A stretch of 41,304 bases of DNA, from assembly GCA_945787465.1 (NCBI GenBank), contig CALZIZ010000045.1, positions 1 to 41,304 of the forward strand. The letters run 5' to 3'. Positions 8,762-18,097 of the stretch are shown here, piece after piece; position 1 is the stretch's first letter, and each line of letters starts with the position of its first letter. The position numbers and the translations under genes are program-made. Source of the DNA: an uncultured Desulfuromonadales bacterium (GTDB lineage Bacteria; Desulfobacterota; Desulfuromonadia; Desulfuromonadales; Trichloromonadaceae). The notes below the pieces were generated by a model. The model saw nothing but the letters and a program-made list of their open reading frames with translations, was not told where the DNA came from and searched no databases.

Positions 8762-10441
8762 ATGAGCCTTGTCGGAAATCTTGAAGATCTGGGTCTGGGA
8801 GACATTCTCCAGATCGTCAGTCTGAGCCGGAAGTCCGGGGTTCTGGTCCTGGCCAGCCGCAACAGGGAAGGTACCATTGTTTTTCTGAACGGCCAGGTCA
8901 TCCGAGCCACATCCAGTGTCAGCCGCGACAACCTCGGCGATCTTCTGGTGCGGCAGGGCGTGGTTGACCTTGAGACGCTCAAAAATGCCTTGATGCTTCA
9001 GAAGCAATCTCAACCCCCGCCCCGCCTGGGAATTATCCTTTCTGAAAATTTTGGAATCCCCAAAGACGGCATAGACAAGATCGTCAAAGAAACGATCGAA
9101 AACATCGTCTATAGCTTTTTCGGCTGGACCGAGGGGACCTTCTCCTTTGAACTTGGTGAGCCTGAGGAGCTGGCCGCCACCCAGCTCAACCCCCTGCAGT
9201 TCATGCTTGACCAGGGGCTGAACCCCCAGTGGCTCGCTATGGAGGGGAGTCGGATTTTTGACGAAAAGCGTCATCGCGGTGAATCCCTGGAGCTTCCCTC
9301 CGAGCGTCCCATGGTCGACATGGAGGCCCTGCTTCGGGAGGTGGACAATGCCGCCGGGGTTGCCGTGGTCACCAGTGACTCTGCGCCCGGTGGTAGCGGG
9401 TTGCAGCCTGTGCAGATTTACCTGGTGGACGATGATGTCTTCACCGGAGAATTTCTCGGCCGCCTGTTGCAGGAGTTGGGCTACCAGGTCATGACCTTCA
9501 GCGAAGCCGAAGCCACCCTCGAGGCGCTTGAACGTGCGGTCGACGAAGGGGAGAACCCGGTGGTGGTGATCGACCTGATTATGCCGAGGATGGATGGAGC
9601 CGGCATCCTCGGCGGCATGGAAGTGCTTGAGCAGGTTCACGGCAGATATCCCGACCTCAGGGCGCTGCTGATGTCCGATCACGCCCATCCCGATGCCGAA
9701 CGGCATGTTCACGCCCTGGGGCTTCCGGCCATCCTTGCCAAGCCCAAAAAGAGCGATGTTCGCGATGAGGCCGGGCGCAATGCGTTGCAATCTCTGGCCC
9801 AGGCGATCGATTCGCTGCTCAGAGAAGAGCCTGCCCAGGGTTCTTATAACTTCGGGGCAGATCTTCTCAAGGAACTTGGCGAGGACTCTGGTGCCGCCAC
9901 AACGATCAGTGCTCAAGGCTCCGCCGGCTTGAGGCAGCTCAAGGGGATGTTGCAGGAGCTAAGTCATCCCGCTCTCGGTGGGGGCATTATCCTGCTGGTG
10001 CTGCGCTTTGCCAGTGAATTTGTCAATCGTGCGGTCATGTTCCTGGTTCAGGATGAACAAATCGTCGGCCTCGGTCAGTTCGGCATCGAAATTGCAGAAG
10101 TTCTTGCCGATGCCAGGGTCCGCCAGACCTGTATCCCGACCACAGAAGAGTCCATCTTTCTGGGAGCGTTGCGGCAGAAAGTGCCAATGGTGGTTCCCTT
10201 CGGGACCAGCGACTGGGACAATTATCTGTCACAGCAACTCGGGGGAAAGGCGCCTAGGGAGGTTTTTCTCGGGCCTATCCTCAGCGAGGGCAAGGTGGTT
10301 GCCATCATTTACGGCGACAACCTGCCCCAGGGGCAACCGTTTGGCGATACCGAGCCGCTGGAGATATTTCTTTCCCAGGCCGGGCTGGCCATGGAAAAGG
10401 CGCTGCTTGAAAGACGGTTGCGCGGGCGCAACGACGATTGA
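8762..10441 (+). CDS. DUF4388 (PATAN-like) protein with internal receiver domain and C-terminal GAF-like region
   Basis: N-term SLVGNLEDLGLGDILQIVSLSRKSGVLVL...GTIVFLNGQVIRA; REC core QIYLVDDDVFTGEFL...VVVIDLIMPRMDG...LAKPKK. Confidence 0.85.
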   Translation: MSLVGNLEDLGLGDILQIVSLSRKSGVLVLASRNREGTIVFLNGQVIRATSSVSRDNLGDLLVRQGVVDLETLKNALMLQKQSQPPPRLGIILSENFGIPKDGIDKIVKETIENIVYSFFGWTEGTFSFELGEPEELAATQLNPLQFMLDQGLNPQWLAMEGSRIFDEKRHRGESLELPSERPMVDMEALLREVDNAAGVAVVTSDSAPGGSGLQPVQIYLVDDDVFTGEFLGRLLQELGYQVMTFSEAEATLEALERAVDEGENPVVVIDLIMPRMDGAGILGGMEVLEQVHGRYPDLRALLMSDHAHPDAERHVHALGLPAILAKPKKSDVRDEAGRNALQSLAQAIDSLLREEPAQGSYNFGADLLKELGEDSGAATTISAQGSAGLRQLKGMLQELSHPALGGGIILLVLRFASEFVNRAVMFLVQDEQIVGLGQFGIEIAEVLADARVRQTCIPTTEESIFLGALRQKVPMVVPFGTSDWDNYLSQQLGGKAPREVFLGPILSEGKVVAIIYGDNLPQGQPFGDTEPLEIFLSQAGLAMEKALLERRLRGRNDD

Positions 10442-10534
10442 ACCTATATATTTTACCCGGCCGCCAACGGGTTTTCAGGCGTATTTTCTGAATGCTGTGG
10501 GCGGTCTTGAATTTTTTGGAGGTGGAGAGGGCCA

Positions 10535-10903
10535 ATGCCTAAGAAGATCCTGATAGCCGAAGATTCTTCAACCATGCGGGCTCTGATCGTTTCAAGTATC
10601 GCCGCCATGGGCGATTTTGAAATCTTTGAGGCCGCCAACGGGTTTGAAGCCTTAAGGATTTTGCCCCGTGAAAAGGTGGATCTTGTCATTACCGATATCA
10701 ATATGCCTGATATCAATGGCTTGGAGCTGGTCAGCTTTGTGCGGAGCAATGCCAACTACCAGTCCATCCCGCTCTTTATCATCAGCACCGAAGGCAGCGA
10801 GCGCGACCGGCAGAAAGGACTGAAGCTGGGAGCCAATGCCTACCTCGTCAAGCCATTTTCTCCCGATGAGCTGCAGGCTCTCATCCGGCAGTATCTCGGG
10901 TAG
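10535..10903 (+). CDS. Single-domain response regulator (CheY-like)
   Basis: MPKKILIAEDSSTMRALI...VDLVITDINMPDINGLELV...IISTEG...YLVKPF; phosphoacceptor Asp and Lys intact. Confidence 0.94.
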   Translation: MPKKILIAEDSSTMRALIVSSIAAMGDFEIFEAANGFEALRILPREKVDLVITDINMPDINGLELVSFVRSNANYQSIPLFIISTEGSERDRQKGLKLGANAYLVKPFSPDELQALIRQYLG

Positions 10904-10912
10904 GAGGCCCTG

Positions 10913-12952
10913 GTGACTGACAACTCTTCCTCGCAGGTGCTCAATGAATTTCTTGGCGAAGCCGAAGAGATCATCGAAAAACTCAACGTCGACCTGGTGA
11001 CCCTTGGCGACAGCGCCGATGCCGGTGAGGGAGACCCTGATCTGCTCAACGGCATATTTCGAGGGGCCCACTCCTTGAAGGGCCTGGCGGGAATGTTCGG
11101 TTTTGACGATGTCTCCAGCCTGGCCCATCATATGGAGGGTCTGCTTGACAGTTTGAGACTCGGAAAGGTCCCTCTCGACACTCCGCTGGTCGAGACTCTG
11201 TTCGATGCCCTGGAGATCATTACCCGTCTGGTTCATGGCAAGGGCGAAGGGGATGGCTTCACTCTTGACCTCAAGCCCATCCTCGATCAGATCAGCGGCA
11301 TTCTCAGTGGCAGCGGGCAGGCGGCCGGAAATCAGCTTGAAAATCTTAATATCGATCAGGAAATTCTCAGCGTTCTTACCGAGTATGAAGAACACCGGCT
11401 CCTTGACAATATTCAGAAGGGGCGCACGCTGTTCAAGGTTAAGGCGTCCTTCGACCTGACCAGCTTTGACCAGGACCTCGCCGAGATTAACCACATTCTC
11501 AAGCAGCACGGAGAGGTGGTCAGCACTTTGCCCTGCAGCGGGGATGTCTCTGACCGGATTGCCTTTCAGCTGTTGTTTGGGACTAATGCTGACGTTGAAA
11601 CCATTCAAAAGGCTCTGGGGCGGGACGATGTAGTGATCGAAACCGTCGGCCAGGCGGGCTCCGCCCCCGTCGTTCAGGCGGCCCCTGTGGTTTCGGCCCC
11701 CTCAGGAGAGGCTCGAGAAGTGGCGCCGCCGGCTGTAGAAACCTCGGTGCGCTCCATCAGCCGCACGGTTCGAGTGGACATCGAAAAGCTTGACTCTTTG
11801 ATGAATATTGTCGGTGAACTGGTTCTGGCCAAGAGTTCGATCGCCGGGCTTTGTGAGCAACTCAAGGAAGAGTATGAAGGGGAACTGGCCAGTTCCATGA
11901 TAAAAGCGACCCGGATTCTAGAGCGGCGGTTGCATGAACTGCAGAGCGGGGTCATGGATGTGCGGATGGTTCCCGTCGGTCAGCTCTTTGAGAAGATGAA
12001 CCGTATCGTGCGGCGGGTTGCCAGCGAGACGGAAAAAAAGGTCAACCTCGATTTGCGCGGGGCCGACACCGAACTGGACAAGCTGATTATCGAAGACCTC
12101 TCCGATCCCCTGATGCACATCATCCGCAATGCCATCGATCACGGCCTCGAGTCTACCGCTGAACGCCGCGCAGCAGGCAAGCCCGAGAAGGGGACCATTT
12201 GTCTGTGGGCGTCGCAAAAGGGCAATAATGTCGTCATTGAGGTCAGGGACGACGGGCGTGGCATCGACCCTGAAAAAGTCCGTCACAAGGCCGTAGAGAG
12301 GGGTTTGATTTCCGAGGGTGTCGAACTGTCCAGGGAGGAAGTCTTCGAGCTGGTTTTCATGGCCGGCTTCTCAACCAGGGATCAGGTCACCGACCTTTCC
12401 GGGCGCGGCGTTGGCATGGACGTGGTTAAGAACAATATCGCCATGCTCTCGGGGGTCATCGAAATGGACAGCCAGGTCGGGCAAGGAACCAGTCTGGCCA
12501 TTACCCTGCCAATTACCCTGGCCATCATCAAGGCCCTCGTCGTCAGGGTCTGCGGCAAGACCTACGCGATCCCCATCAATTCGGTGATGGAGACGCTGAT
12601 GCTCAATCCGGCCGATATCCATACCATTGAGCGGCGCGAGGTCATCGAACTGCGCCAGAGCACCTTGCCGCTGTTGTGGCTCGACCGCACCTTCGGTCTT
12701 CCTGCCGGTGAGCGAAAGGAGGATAAGTTCTTTGTCGCGGTCGTCGGTCTGGCAGAAAAACGCATGGGCATTGTGGTCGATGAGCTTCTGGGGCAGCAGG
12801 ACGTGGTTATAAAATCACTCGGCAGCACCCTCTCTTTCGTCAAGGGGATTGCCGGGGCGGCCGACCTTGGCAACCAGAAGACAATCCTGGTGCTGGATGT
12901 GGGAGGATTGATGGGCGAGGCGTTCCGCGGGGAATCGAGTTTATATGTATGA
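10913..12952 (+). CDS. cheA: Chemotaxis histidine kinase CheA
   Basis: GTG start; HPt box FRGAHSLKGLAGMFGF, dimerization DIEKLDSLMNIVGELVLAKSSI, HATPase (IIRNAIDHGLES, DDGRGID, GRGVGMDVVK), CheW-like C-terminus. Confidence 0.96.
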   Translation: MTDNSSSQVLNEFLGEAEEIIEKLNVDLVTLGDSADAGEGDPDLLNGIFRGAHSLKGLAGMFGFDDVSSLAHHMEGLLDSLRLGKVPLDTPLVETLFDALEIITRLVHGKGEGDGFTLDLKPILDQISGILSGSGQAAGNQLENLNIDQEILSVLTEYEEHRLLDNIQKGRTLFKVKASFDLTSFDQDLAEINHILKQHGEVVSTLPCSGDVSDRIAFQLLFGTNADVETIQKALGRDDVVIETVGQAGSAPVVQAAPVVSAPSGEAREVAPPAVETSVRSISRTVRVDIEKLDSLMNIVGELVLAKSSIAGLCEQLKEEYEGELASSMIKATRILERRLHELQSGVMDVRMVPVGQLFEKMNRIVRRVASETEKKVNLDLRGADTELDKLIIEDLSDPLMHIIRNAIDHGLESTAERRAAGKPEKGTICLWASQKGNNVVIEVRDDGRGIDPEKVRHKAVERGLISEGVELSREEVFELVFMAGFSTRDQVTDLSGRGVGMDVVKNNIAMLSGVIEMDSQVGQGTSLAITLPITLAIIKALVVRVCGKTYAIPINSVMETLMLNPADIHTIERREVIELRQSTLPLLWLDRTFGLPAGERKEDKFFVAVVGLAEKRMGIVVDELLGQQDVVIKSLGSTLSFVKGIAGAADLGNQKTILVLDVGGLMGEAFRGESSLYV

Positions 12953-13751
12953 GGGTTTTTACGGGCTCCAAGAGCGGCCTTTCAGTAAAACCCCCGATCC
13001 CCGTTACCTCTACCTCAGCACCCAGCATCGTGAAGCGCTGGCACGGTTGCATTATGCCGTAGAGGAGCGGGAGCTGATTCTGTTCACCGGGGCCATCGGC
13101 TGCGGCAAGACAACCCTGTCCCGGGCCTTGATGGATGAACTCGGGCAGGATTTCAAGGTCATCCTGTTGATCAACCCCAGGTTGGCCCCACTTGAGTTTT
13201 TGCGGGTGATTGCCCGCAGATTGGGGGGCGGTGAGCCAGCCCTGTACAAGAGCGAACTGCTTGATCAGTTGGGCCGTGAGCTGGCCCTTCTTCACGAAAA
13301 ACAAATCTGCCCGGTCCTGGTGATCGATGAAGCCCAGCTGGTTCCCTACCGGGAAACTTTTGAGGAGATCAGGTTGCTGACTAATTTTCAGCTCGATGAT
13401 CGCAACCTGCTGAGCGTCGTTCTGATGGGGCAGCCCGAGCTGCGACAACGCCTTGCTCACCGATTTTACGAACCGTTGCGTCAACGGATCGGAATGCAGT
13501 ATCACCTTGAACCGCTTTCGCTTCAGGACACCGGTCAATACATCAATTTTCGCCTTGAGGTCGCTGGAGCGCAACCGGGACTTTTTCTGCCCGAGGCGGT
13601 GGAACAGATTTATCGCTACTCCGCAGGTGTGCCCAGAAAGATCAATCACGCCGCATCGCTGGCCCTGCTCGAAGGCTTCGGCCGTGGGTCAAGGGTTATC
13701 GATGGACAGATTCTCGAAGCCATTATGCCGGAGCTGAACCTGGCGCTCTAG
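12945..13751 (+). CDS. ExeA/GspA-like AAA ATPase, short form without extra C-terminal domain
   Basis: MYEGFYGLQERPFSKTPDPRYLYLSTQHREALARL (typical ExeA-like N-terminus), Walker A GAIGCGKTT, Walker B VLVIDEAQ; 8-nt overlap with cheA end (ATGTATGA). Confidence 0.9.
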   Translation: MYEGFYGLQERPFSKTPDPRYLYLSTQHREALARLHYAVEERELILFTGAIGCGKTTLSRALMDELGQDFKVILLINPRLAPLEFLRVIARRLGGGEPALYKSELLDQLGRELALLHEKQICPVLVIDEAQLVPYRETFEEIRLLTNFQLDDRNLLSVVLMGQPELRQRLAHRFYEPLRQRIGMQYHLEPLSLQDTGQYINFRLEVAGAQPGLFLPEAVEQIYRYSAGVPRKINHAASLALLEGFGRGSRVIDGQILEAIMPELNLAL

Positions 13752-13763
13752 AAAAGATGTCTG

Positions 13764-14462
13764 ATGATGGATCTCGCTGAAATACGCAAAAAAGCCAATT
13801 CGCAAAAGCAGGACGGGGTTGCCCCGCCGTTGCCAAGCGAGGCCGAGCCCGACGCGGTGGCCTTTGACCTTGATGTTCTGGAAGTCCCTCCGCCTGAAGA
13901 AAAAGGTGGATTGGCCCAGGGCTCTTCGATCGATCCCCTCGATGCCTTGTTTGCATCGCAGCGGGGGCTGGATCTGATCAAAGATGAGCAGTACCTTCAG
14001 GGGTTTGGCGAAAATGATTTGGTAAAAACGGAAAATCTTGTCGAATGGTTGACGTTTTCTCTCGGTAATGAAGATTATGCGCTGGACATCAACTCCATTC
14101 ACGAGATAATAAAACCCAGGGAAATTACAGATATCCCCCGGGTGCCCGAATTCATACTTGGTATTATCTCGTTGCGCGGTATAATACTGCCTGTATTCGA
14201 CCTGACCCGGCGTCTCAGGCTGGGCTCAGCCGAAGTCTCTCCGCATTCAAGAATAATCATCTGTGAATACGGGGAATGCACCGCGGGGCTTCTGGTCGAT
14301 CATATCAACCAGGTGGTGCGGATCAAAAAAGAAGAGATCGAACCCCCTCCCGCCGTCCTTTCAGGCCTGGATCGAGATTTGATCGAGGGGGTCGGCAGGC
14401 AAGAAGGCAAGATGATGATTTTGTTGAATTTGAAATGTGTTCTGGACCCTGAACTTATCTGA
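13764..14462 (+). CDS. cheW: CheW-domain protein with ~90-aa N-terminal extension
   Basis: WLTFSLGNEDYALDINSIHEIIKPREITDIPRVPEFILGIISLRGIILPVFDL; acidic/proline-rich N-terminal extension. Confidence 0.92.
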   Translation: MMDLAEIRKKANSQKQDGVAPPLPSEAEPDAVAFDLDVLEVPPPEEKGGLAQGSSIDPLDALFASQRGLDLIKDEQYLQGFGENDLVKTENLVEWLTFSLGNEDYALDINSIHEIIKPREITDIPRVPEFILGIISLRGIILPVFDLTRRLRLGSAEVSPHSRIIICEYGECTAGLLVDHINQVVRIKKEEIEPPPAVLSGLDRDLIEGVGRQEGKMMILLNLKCVLDPELI

Positions 14463-14483
14463 TGCAAAGAAAGGAGTGGCCCA

Positions 14484-14855
14484 GTGTCTAAGAAAAAGAT
14501 TCTGATCGTTGAAGATGAGGAAAGCCTTCTTAAGCTCGAAAGCATTTTGTTGACCTCCAAGGGATATGATGTCAAAGGCGTTGCCAATGGCCAATCTGCC
14601 CTGGATGCCATTGCCGAAGAAAAACCCGACCTGGTTTTACTCGATATCATGTTGCCCGAAATCGATGGCTTCGAAGTGTGTCAGAGAATCAAGGATGAGC
14701 CGACGACAAAGAACATCCCGGTTATTATGTTGACGGCCAAAAAGAGCCGCGAGGACATGGCCCGGGGAGAGCGTGTCGGCGCCGACTGGTACATTACCAA
14801 GCCTTTCAAGTCGGCCATGGTGATCGAAACCATCCAGAGGTTTCTGGCTAAATGA
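14484..14855 (+). CDS. Single-domain response regulator
   Basis: GTG start; KKILIVEDEESLLKLES...PDLVLLDIMLPEIDGFEVC...VIMLTAK...WYITKPF. Confidence 0.93.
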   Translation: MSKKKILIVEDEESLLKLESILLTSKGYDVKGVANGQSALDAIAEEKPDLVLLDIMLPEIDGFEVCQRIKDEPTTKNIPVIMLTAKKSREDMARGERVGADWYITKPFKSAMVIETIQRFLAK

Positions 14856-15355
14856 TGCACGCCCCCTCGCCAGATTTCGCAACAGAATCCCGCCAGGAGA
14901 TTCAACTCGCCTGTTTTCGTATCGGTGCCGAACTCTATGGGCTCGATATCATGCGGATCCGGGAAATAATCCGTCCCCAGAAACTGACGCCCGTACCTCG
15001 TGCACCCGCTTTTGTCGAGGGGGTGATCAACTTACGCGGGGCTGTCATTCCGGTGGTCGATCTGCGCAAGCGATTTGAGCAGGGCATCACAGAAGATAAT
15101 CGCAAGGCGAGAATCATTATCTGTTCCCTTGCAGGAAAAATCTTTGGGTTGATGGTGGATGAGGCCTATGAAGTGCGCCGATACACCAGGGCAGAGGTGC
15201 AGCCGGCCCCCCGATTTATGAGTGGCAAGGGGGCGGAGTTTTTCCTCGGGGTTTGCCGTCGCGAGGACGACCTGGTGATGGTGCTTGACCTGGAGAGAAT
15301 TCTTTCCTCCGATGAGCGAATCGTTCTGGAAAAAATCCAATCCTCGCCTCGCTGA
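14852..15355 (+). CDS. cheW: CheW-like coupling protein
   Basis: LACFRIGAELYGLDIMRIREIIRPQKLTPVPRAPAFVEGVINLRGAVIPVVDLRKRF; ATGATG overlap with the preceding response regulator. Confidence 0.93.
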   Translation: MMHAPSPDFATESRQEIQLACFRIGAELYGLDIMRIREIIRPQKLTPVPRAPAFVEGVINLRGAVIPVVDLRKRFEQGITEDNRKARIIICSLAGKIFGLMVDEAYEVRRYTRAEVQPAPRFMSGKGAEFFLGVCRREDDLVMVLDLERILSSDERIVLEKIQSSPR

Positions 15356-15415
15356 ACCATCCGCTTGAGTACTCCGCCGAATCGCATCGGTTGCGGTGAG
15401 GCGGCTGAGGTTTTA

Positions 15416-15952
15416 ATGATCATTCAATGCCCGGCCTGTGCCGGCCGATTTTCTGCCAGGCAACAGCGCTTTGCAGGAAAACGCATCTCTATCCGCTGTT
15501 CCCGTTGTCAACACCTGTTTCAGGTGGCCGTTCCCCCAATCCCCAGAAGGAAAATTCTCCTTGCCCATCAAGACAGCCGCATTTGCGAGAGCGTCTCGCA
15601 GCTGTTAAAGGCAAACGGTTTCGCTTTGCACGTGAGCCAGGATGGGGCACAGACTTTGCAGGACTTAGAAGCCTGGCAGCCGGATGTGCTTTTACTTGGC
15701 GTTGCAATGCCCGGATTTTTGCCCTTTGAGATACCACAGAAGATTCGCGGCAACCCTCTTCTGATGCGGACCAAAGTCATCCTTTTGGCTTCGATTTTTA
15801 ATCAGGCGGCCTACAGACGGCGGCCCGACAACCTTTATGGGGCCGACGACTATGTCGATGAGCATCTGTTTTCCCAAGAGTTGGTGAATAAAATAGACAG
15901 GGTTATGCAGCAACCGGAGGTTTTAACCAACGACGACACCTCCGCGGGATAG
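15416..15952 (+). CDS. MJ0042-type zinc-ribbon protein fused to a degenerate receiver domain
   Basis: From ATG 15416: MIIQCPACAGRFSARQQRFAGKRISIRCSRCQHLFQV (CxxC...CxxC), then RKILLAHQDSRICESVSQLL...PDVLLLGVAMPG...GADDYVDEHLF. ORF track starts upstream at TTG 15365. Confidence 0.82.
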   Translation: MIIQCPACAGRFSARQQRFAGKRISIRCSRCQHLFQVAVPPIPRRKILLAHQDSRICESVSQLLKANGFALHVSQDGAQTLQDLEAWQPDVLLLGVAMPGFLPFEIPQKIRGNPLLMRTKVILLASIFNQAAYRRRPDNLYGADDYVDEHLFSQELVNKIDRVMQQPEVLTNDDTSAG

Positions 15953-16077
15953 GGGCATGGCTGAACATGCACCGGCGGACATTGGGGGGTGCCCGATTGA
16001 CAGCTTTTGTCTGTCTTGGGCAAATCATAAAATCTCTTTGGACGGCTGCGTTGTCAGTTGTCAGGTGAGGTGGGGTT

Positions 16078-18090
16078 TTGGAAATAAACGATAATGTACA
16101 CATCATGCTTCAAGCAGAGCAGGAAGAGCAGCGCCTTCAAGGTCTGAAGCTGCTTTCTTCTATGGATCTTGCCGAGCACCTGCCGCTGTTGCTCTCGGCC
16201 CTTGGGGATGACAGCTGGAGGGTGCGCAAAGAGGCGGTGGAGCTGTTTCTCGCCACACCCAGGGCGGGCGTCCTTGCCGCTGAGATTGTAGAGCTGTTGC
16301 ACTCGCAGGACAACGCCGGGTTGCGTAACGCTGCTGTCGAGATTCTAACCAGGTTGGGGCGTCATAGCGTGCCGGCGTTGCTCGACGAATTGCCATGTAA
16401 TGATCATGATGTTCGGAAGTTCGTGATCGATATTCTCGGTGATATCGGCGACATCTCATGCCTTGAGCCGATGATCGGGGCTCTTGATGATCCCGATAGC
16501 AACGTGAGGGCTGCGGCAGCTGAGAATCTCGGCAAGCTTGGTCTCTCAGGGTCAGTTCCGGCTCTGCTCGATGCCATGGAGGTGCCTGATCTGCTGTTGA
16601 GATTTTCGATCCTCGAGGCCTTGAGCAAAATTGGCGGCGAGCTTCCTGTCGAAAAGCTGCTGGCCTATCAGGACGACAAGCTGTTGCGAAAAGCCCTTTT
16701 CGATTGCCTCGGACGGGTCGGCGGGGTCGAGGCCGTTCCTGCCCTGGTTCAGGGCCTTGCCGATCCTATGAGCAATGTTGGCGAGGCCGCAGCACTGGCT
16801 CTCTATCGCCTCTGCGACAATTATGGCCAGCAACTCGACGAGCTGATGGCCCGCTTGGTCAGTGAAGATGTCTGCCAGGCGCTGGGGCGATTGCTGAACA
16901 GTTCCAAGCTTTCGGTCAAACAAGCCGCAATCGGGCTTTTGGGCCGCTTCGGCTGTGCCCCATTGGCTCTTGAACTGCTGCAACTCCTGGAGCTCGAGGA
17001 GCTGCGTGAACAGACAGCCTCGGTTCTGGTGGCAAGCGGGTCACAGACCGGCCCGGTCCTGATTGAGGCCTGGCCCGGTTCGGACAATCGCATCCGCATC
17101 TATATCGCTTATCTTTTGGGCGAGATTGGCTGCGAACAGGCACTTTCGCTGCTTCTCGAAGGGCTCTTGAGCGACGAGCCGAATCTGAAGCTGGTTTGTG
17201 CCCAGGCGCTTGGCAAGCTCGGGCAGGTTCAGGCGGTGCCGCAACTTGTCGATTGCCTTGGCGACGAATCGGCGGACGTTCGCGAAACGGCCATGCGCGC
17301 CCTGAGCTCCCTGAGTCAAGCTCATCAGCAAGAGACTTTGGCCATTCTAGAGCCCATGTTCGAAGACAGCGACCCTGAGAAGCGTATGTATGCCCTGCAG
17401 ATTCTTGGGCAATGTGACGGTCCCGAGGTCGAGGCTCAACTGGCCTTTGCCCTTAAGGACGAATCGGCCCATGTGCGTAGTGCTGCGGTCAGGGCCTTTG
17501 AAGGGCGCGGCGGGGAGGGGCGCCTGCAGAGTCTGATGCTGGCCCTGACTGATGAAGACCCCGAGGTGAGGCGTCTGGCCGCCGAGGTGCTCGGCAGTTC
17601 GGGCGAGCCGCAGGCCGTCGACTCTCTCGAACTCGCTCTTCAGGACGGGGATATCTGGGTGCGTACCGCGGCCGTACGCTCTCTTGGGCGCCTGGATGGG
17701 CCCCGGGCTCTTGGCCTGGTGCAACGGGCTGTCGAAGACAAGGTGGGGCTGGTCATCATTGCTGCCCTGGAAACCCTTGAAGAACTCGATCCGGAAGCAG
17801 CTTCGCCCTTTCTGGCCAGGATGTTGGGCCATCATGATGATGAAGTGGCCCATACGGCCCTGAAGCTGCTTTATCGCAGCCAGAAAAAGGACTGGATTGC
17901 TCCAGTCAGAGATCAACTGCTCAACCACGCCCATTGGGAGATCAGGTTGACCATGGCTCGTGCCAGTGCCGAGCTTGAAGGGGTTGAGGCCATTGCCGGT
18001 CTGGAGCAGCGCTTGTTAGTCGAGGGTGAGCCGATGGTCCGTGACATGATTCAGGACCTTTTGCTTGACCTCAAAGTGGCCCAGGGGTGA
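16078..18090 (+). CDS. HEAT-repeat (PBS lyase-like) protein, ~670 aa
   Basis: Many ~31-aa repeats of the type LLSALGDDSWRVRKEAVELF, MIGALDDPDSNVRAAAAENLGKLG, LVDCLGDESADVRETAMRALSSL; TTG start is uncertain. Confidence 0.9.
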   Translation: MEINDNVHIMLQAEQEEQRLQGLKLLSSMDLAEHLPLLLSALGDDSWRVRKEAVELFLATPRAGVLAAEIVELLHSQDNAGLRNAAVEILTRLGRHSVPALLDELPCNDHDVRKFVIDILGDIGDISCLEPMIGALDDPDSNVRAAAAENLGKLGLSGSVPALLDAMEVPDLLLRFSILEALSKIGGELPVEKLLAYQDDKLLRKALFDCLGRVGGVEAVPALVQGLADPMSNVGEAAALALYRLCDNYGQQLDELMARLVSEDVCQALGRLLNSSKLSVKQAAIGLLGRFGCAPLALELLQLLELEELREQTASVLVASGSQTGPVLIEAWPGSDNRIRIYIAYLLGEIGCEQALSLLLEGLLSDEPNLKLVCAQALGKLGQVQAVPQLVDCLGDESADVRETAMRALSSLSQAHQQETLAILEPMFEDSDPEKRMYALQILGQCDGPEVEAQLAFALKDESAHVRSAAVRAFEGRGGEGRLQSLMLALTDEDPEVRRLAAEVLGSSGEPQAVDSLELALQDGDIWVRTAAVRSLGRLDGPRALGLVQRAVEDKVGLVIIAALETLEELDPEAASPFLARMLGHHDDEVAHTALKLLYRSQKKDWIAPVRDQLLNHAHWEIRLTMARASAELEGVEAIAGLEQRLLVEGEPMVRDMIQDLLLDLKVAQG

Positions 18091-18097
18091 GGGTGCC

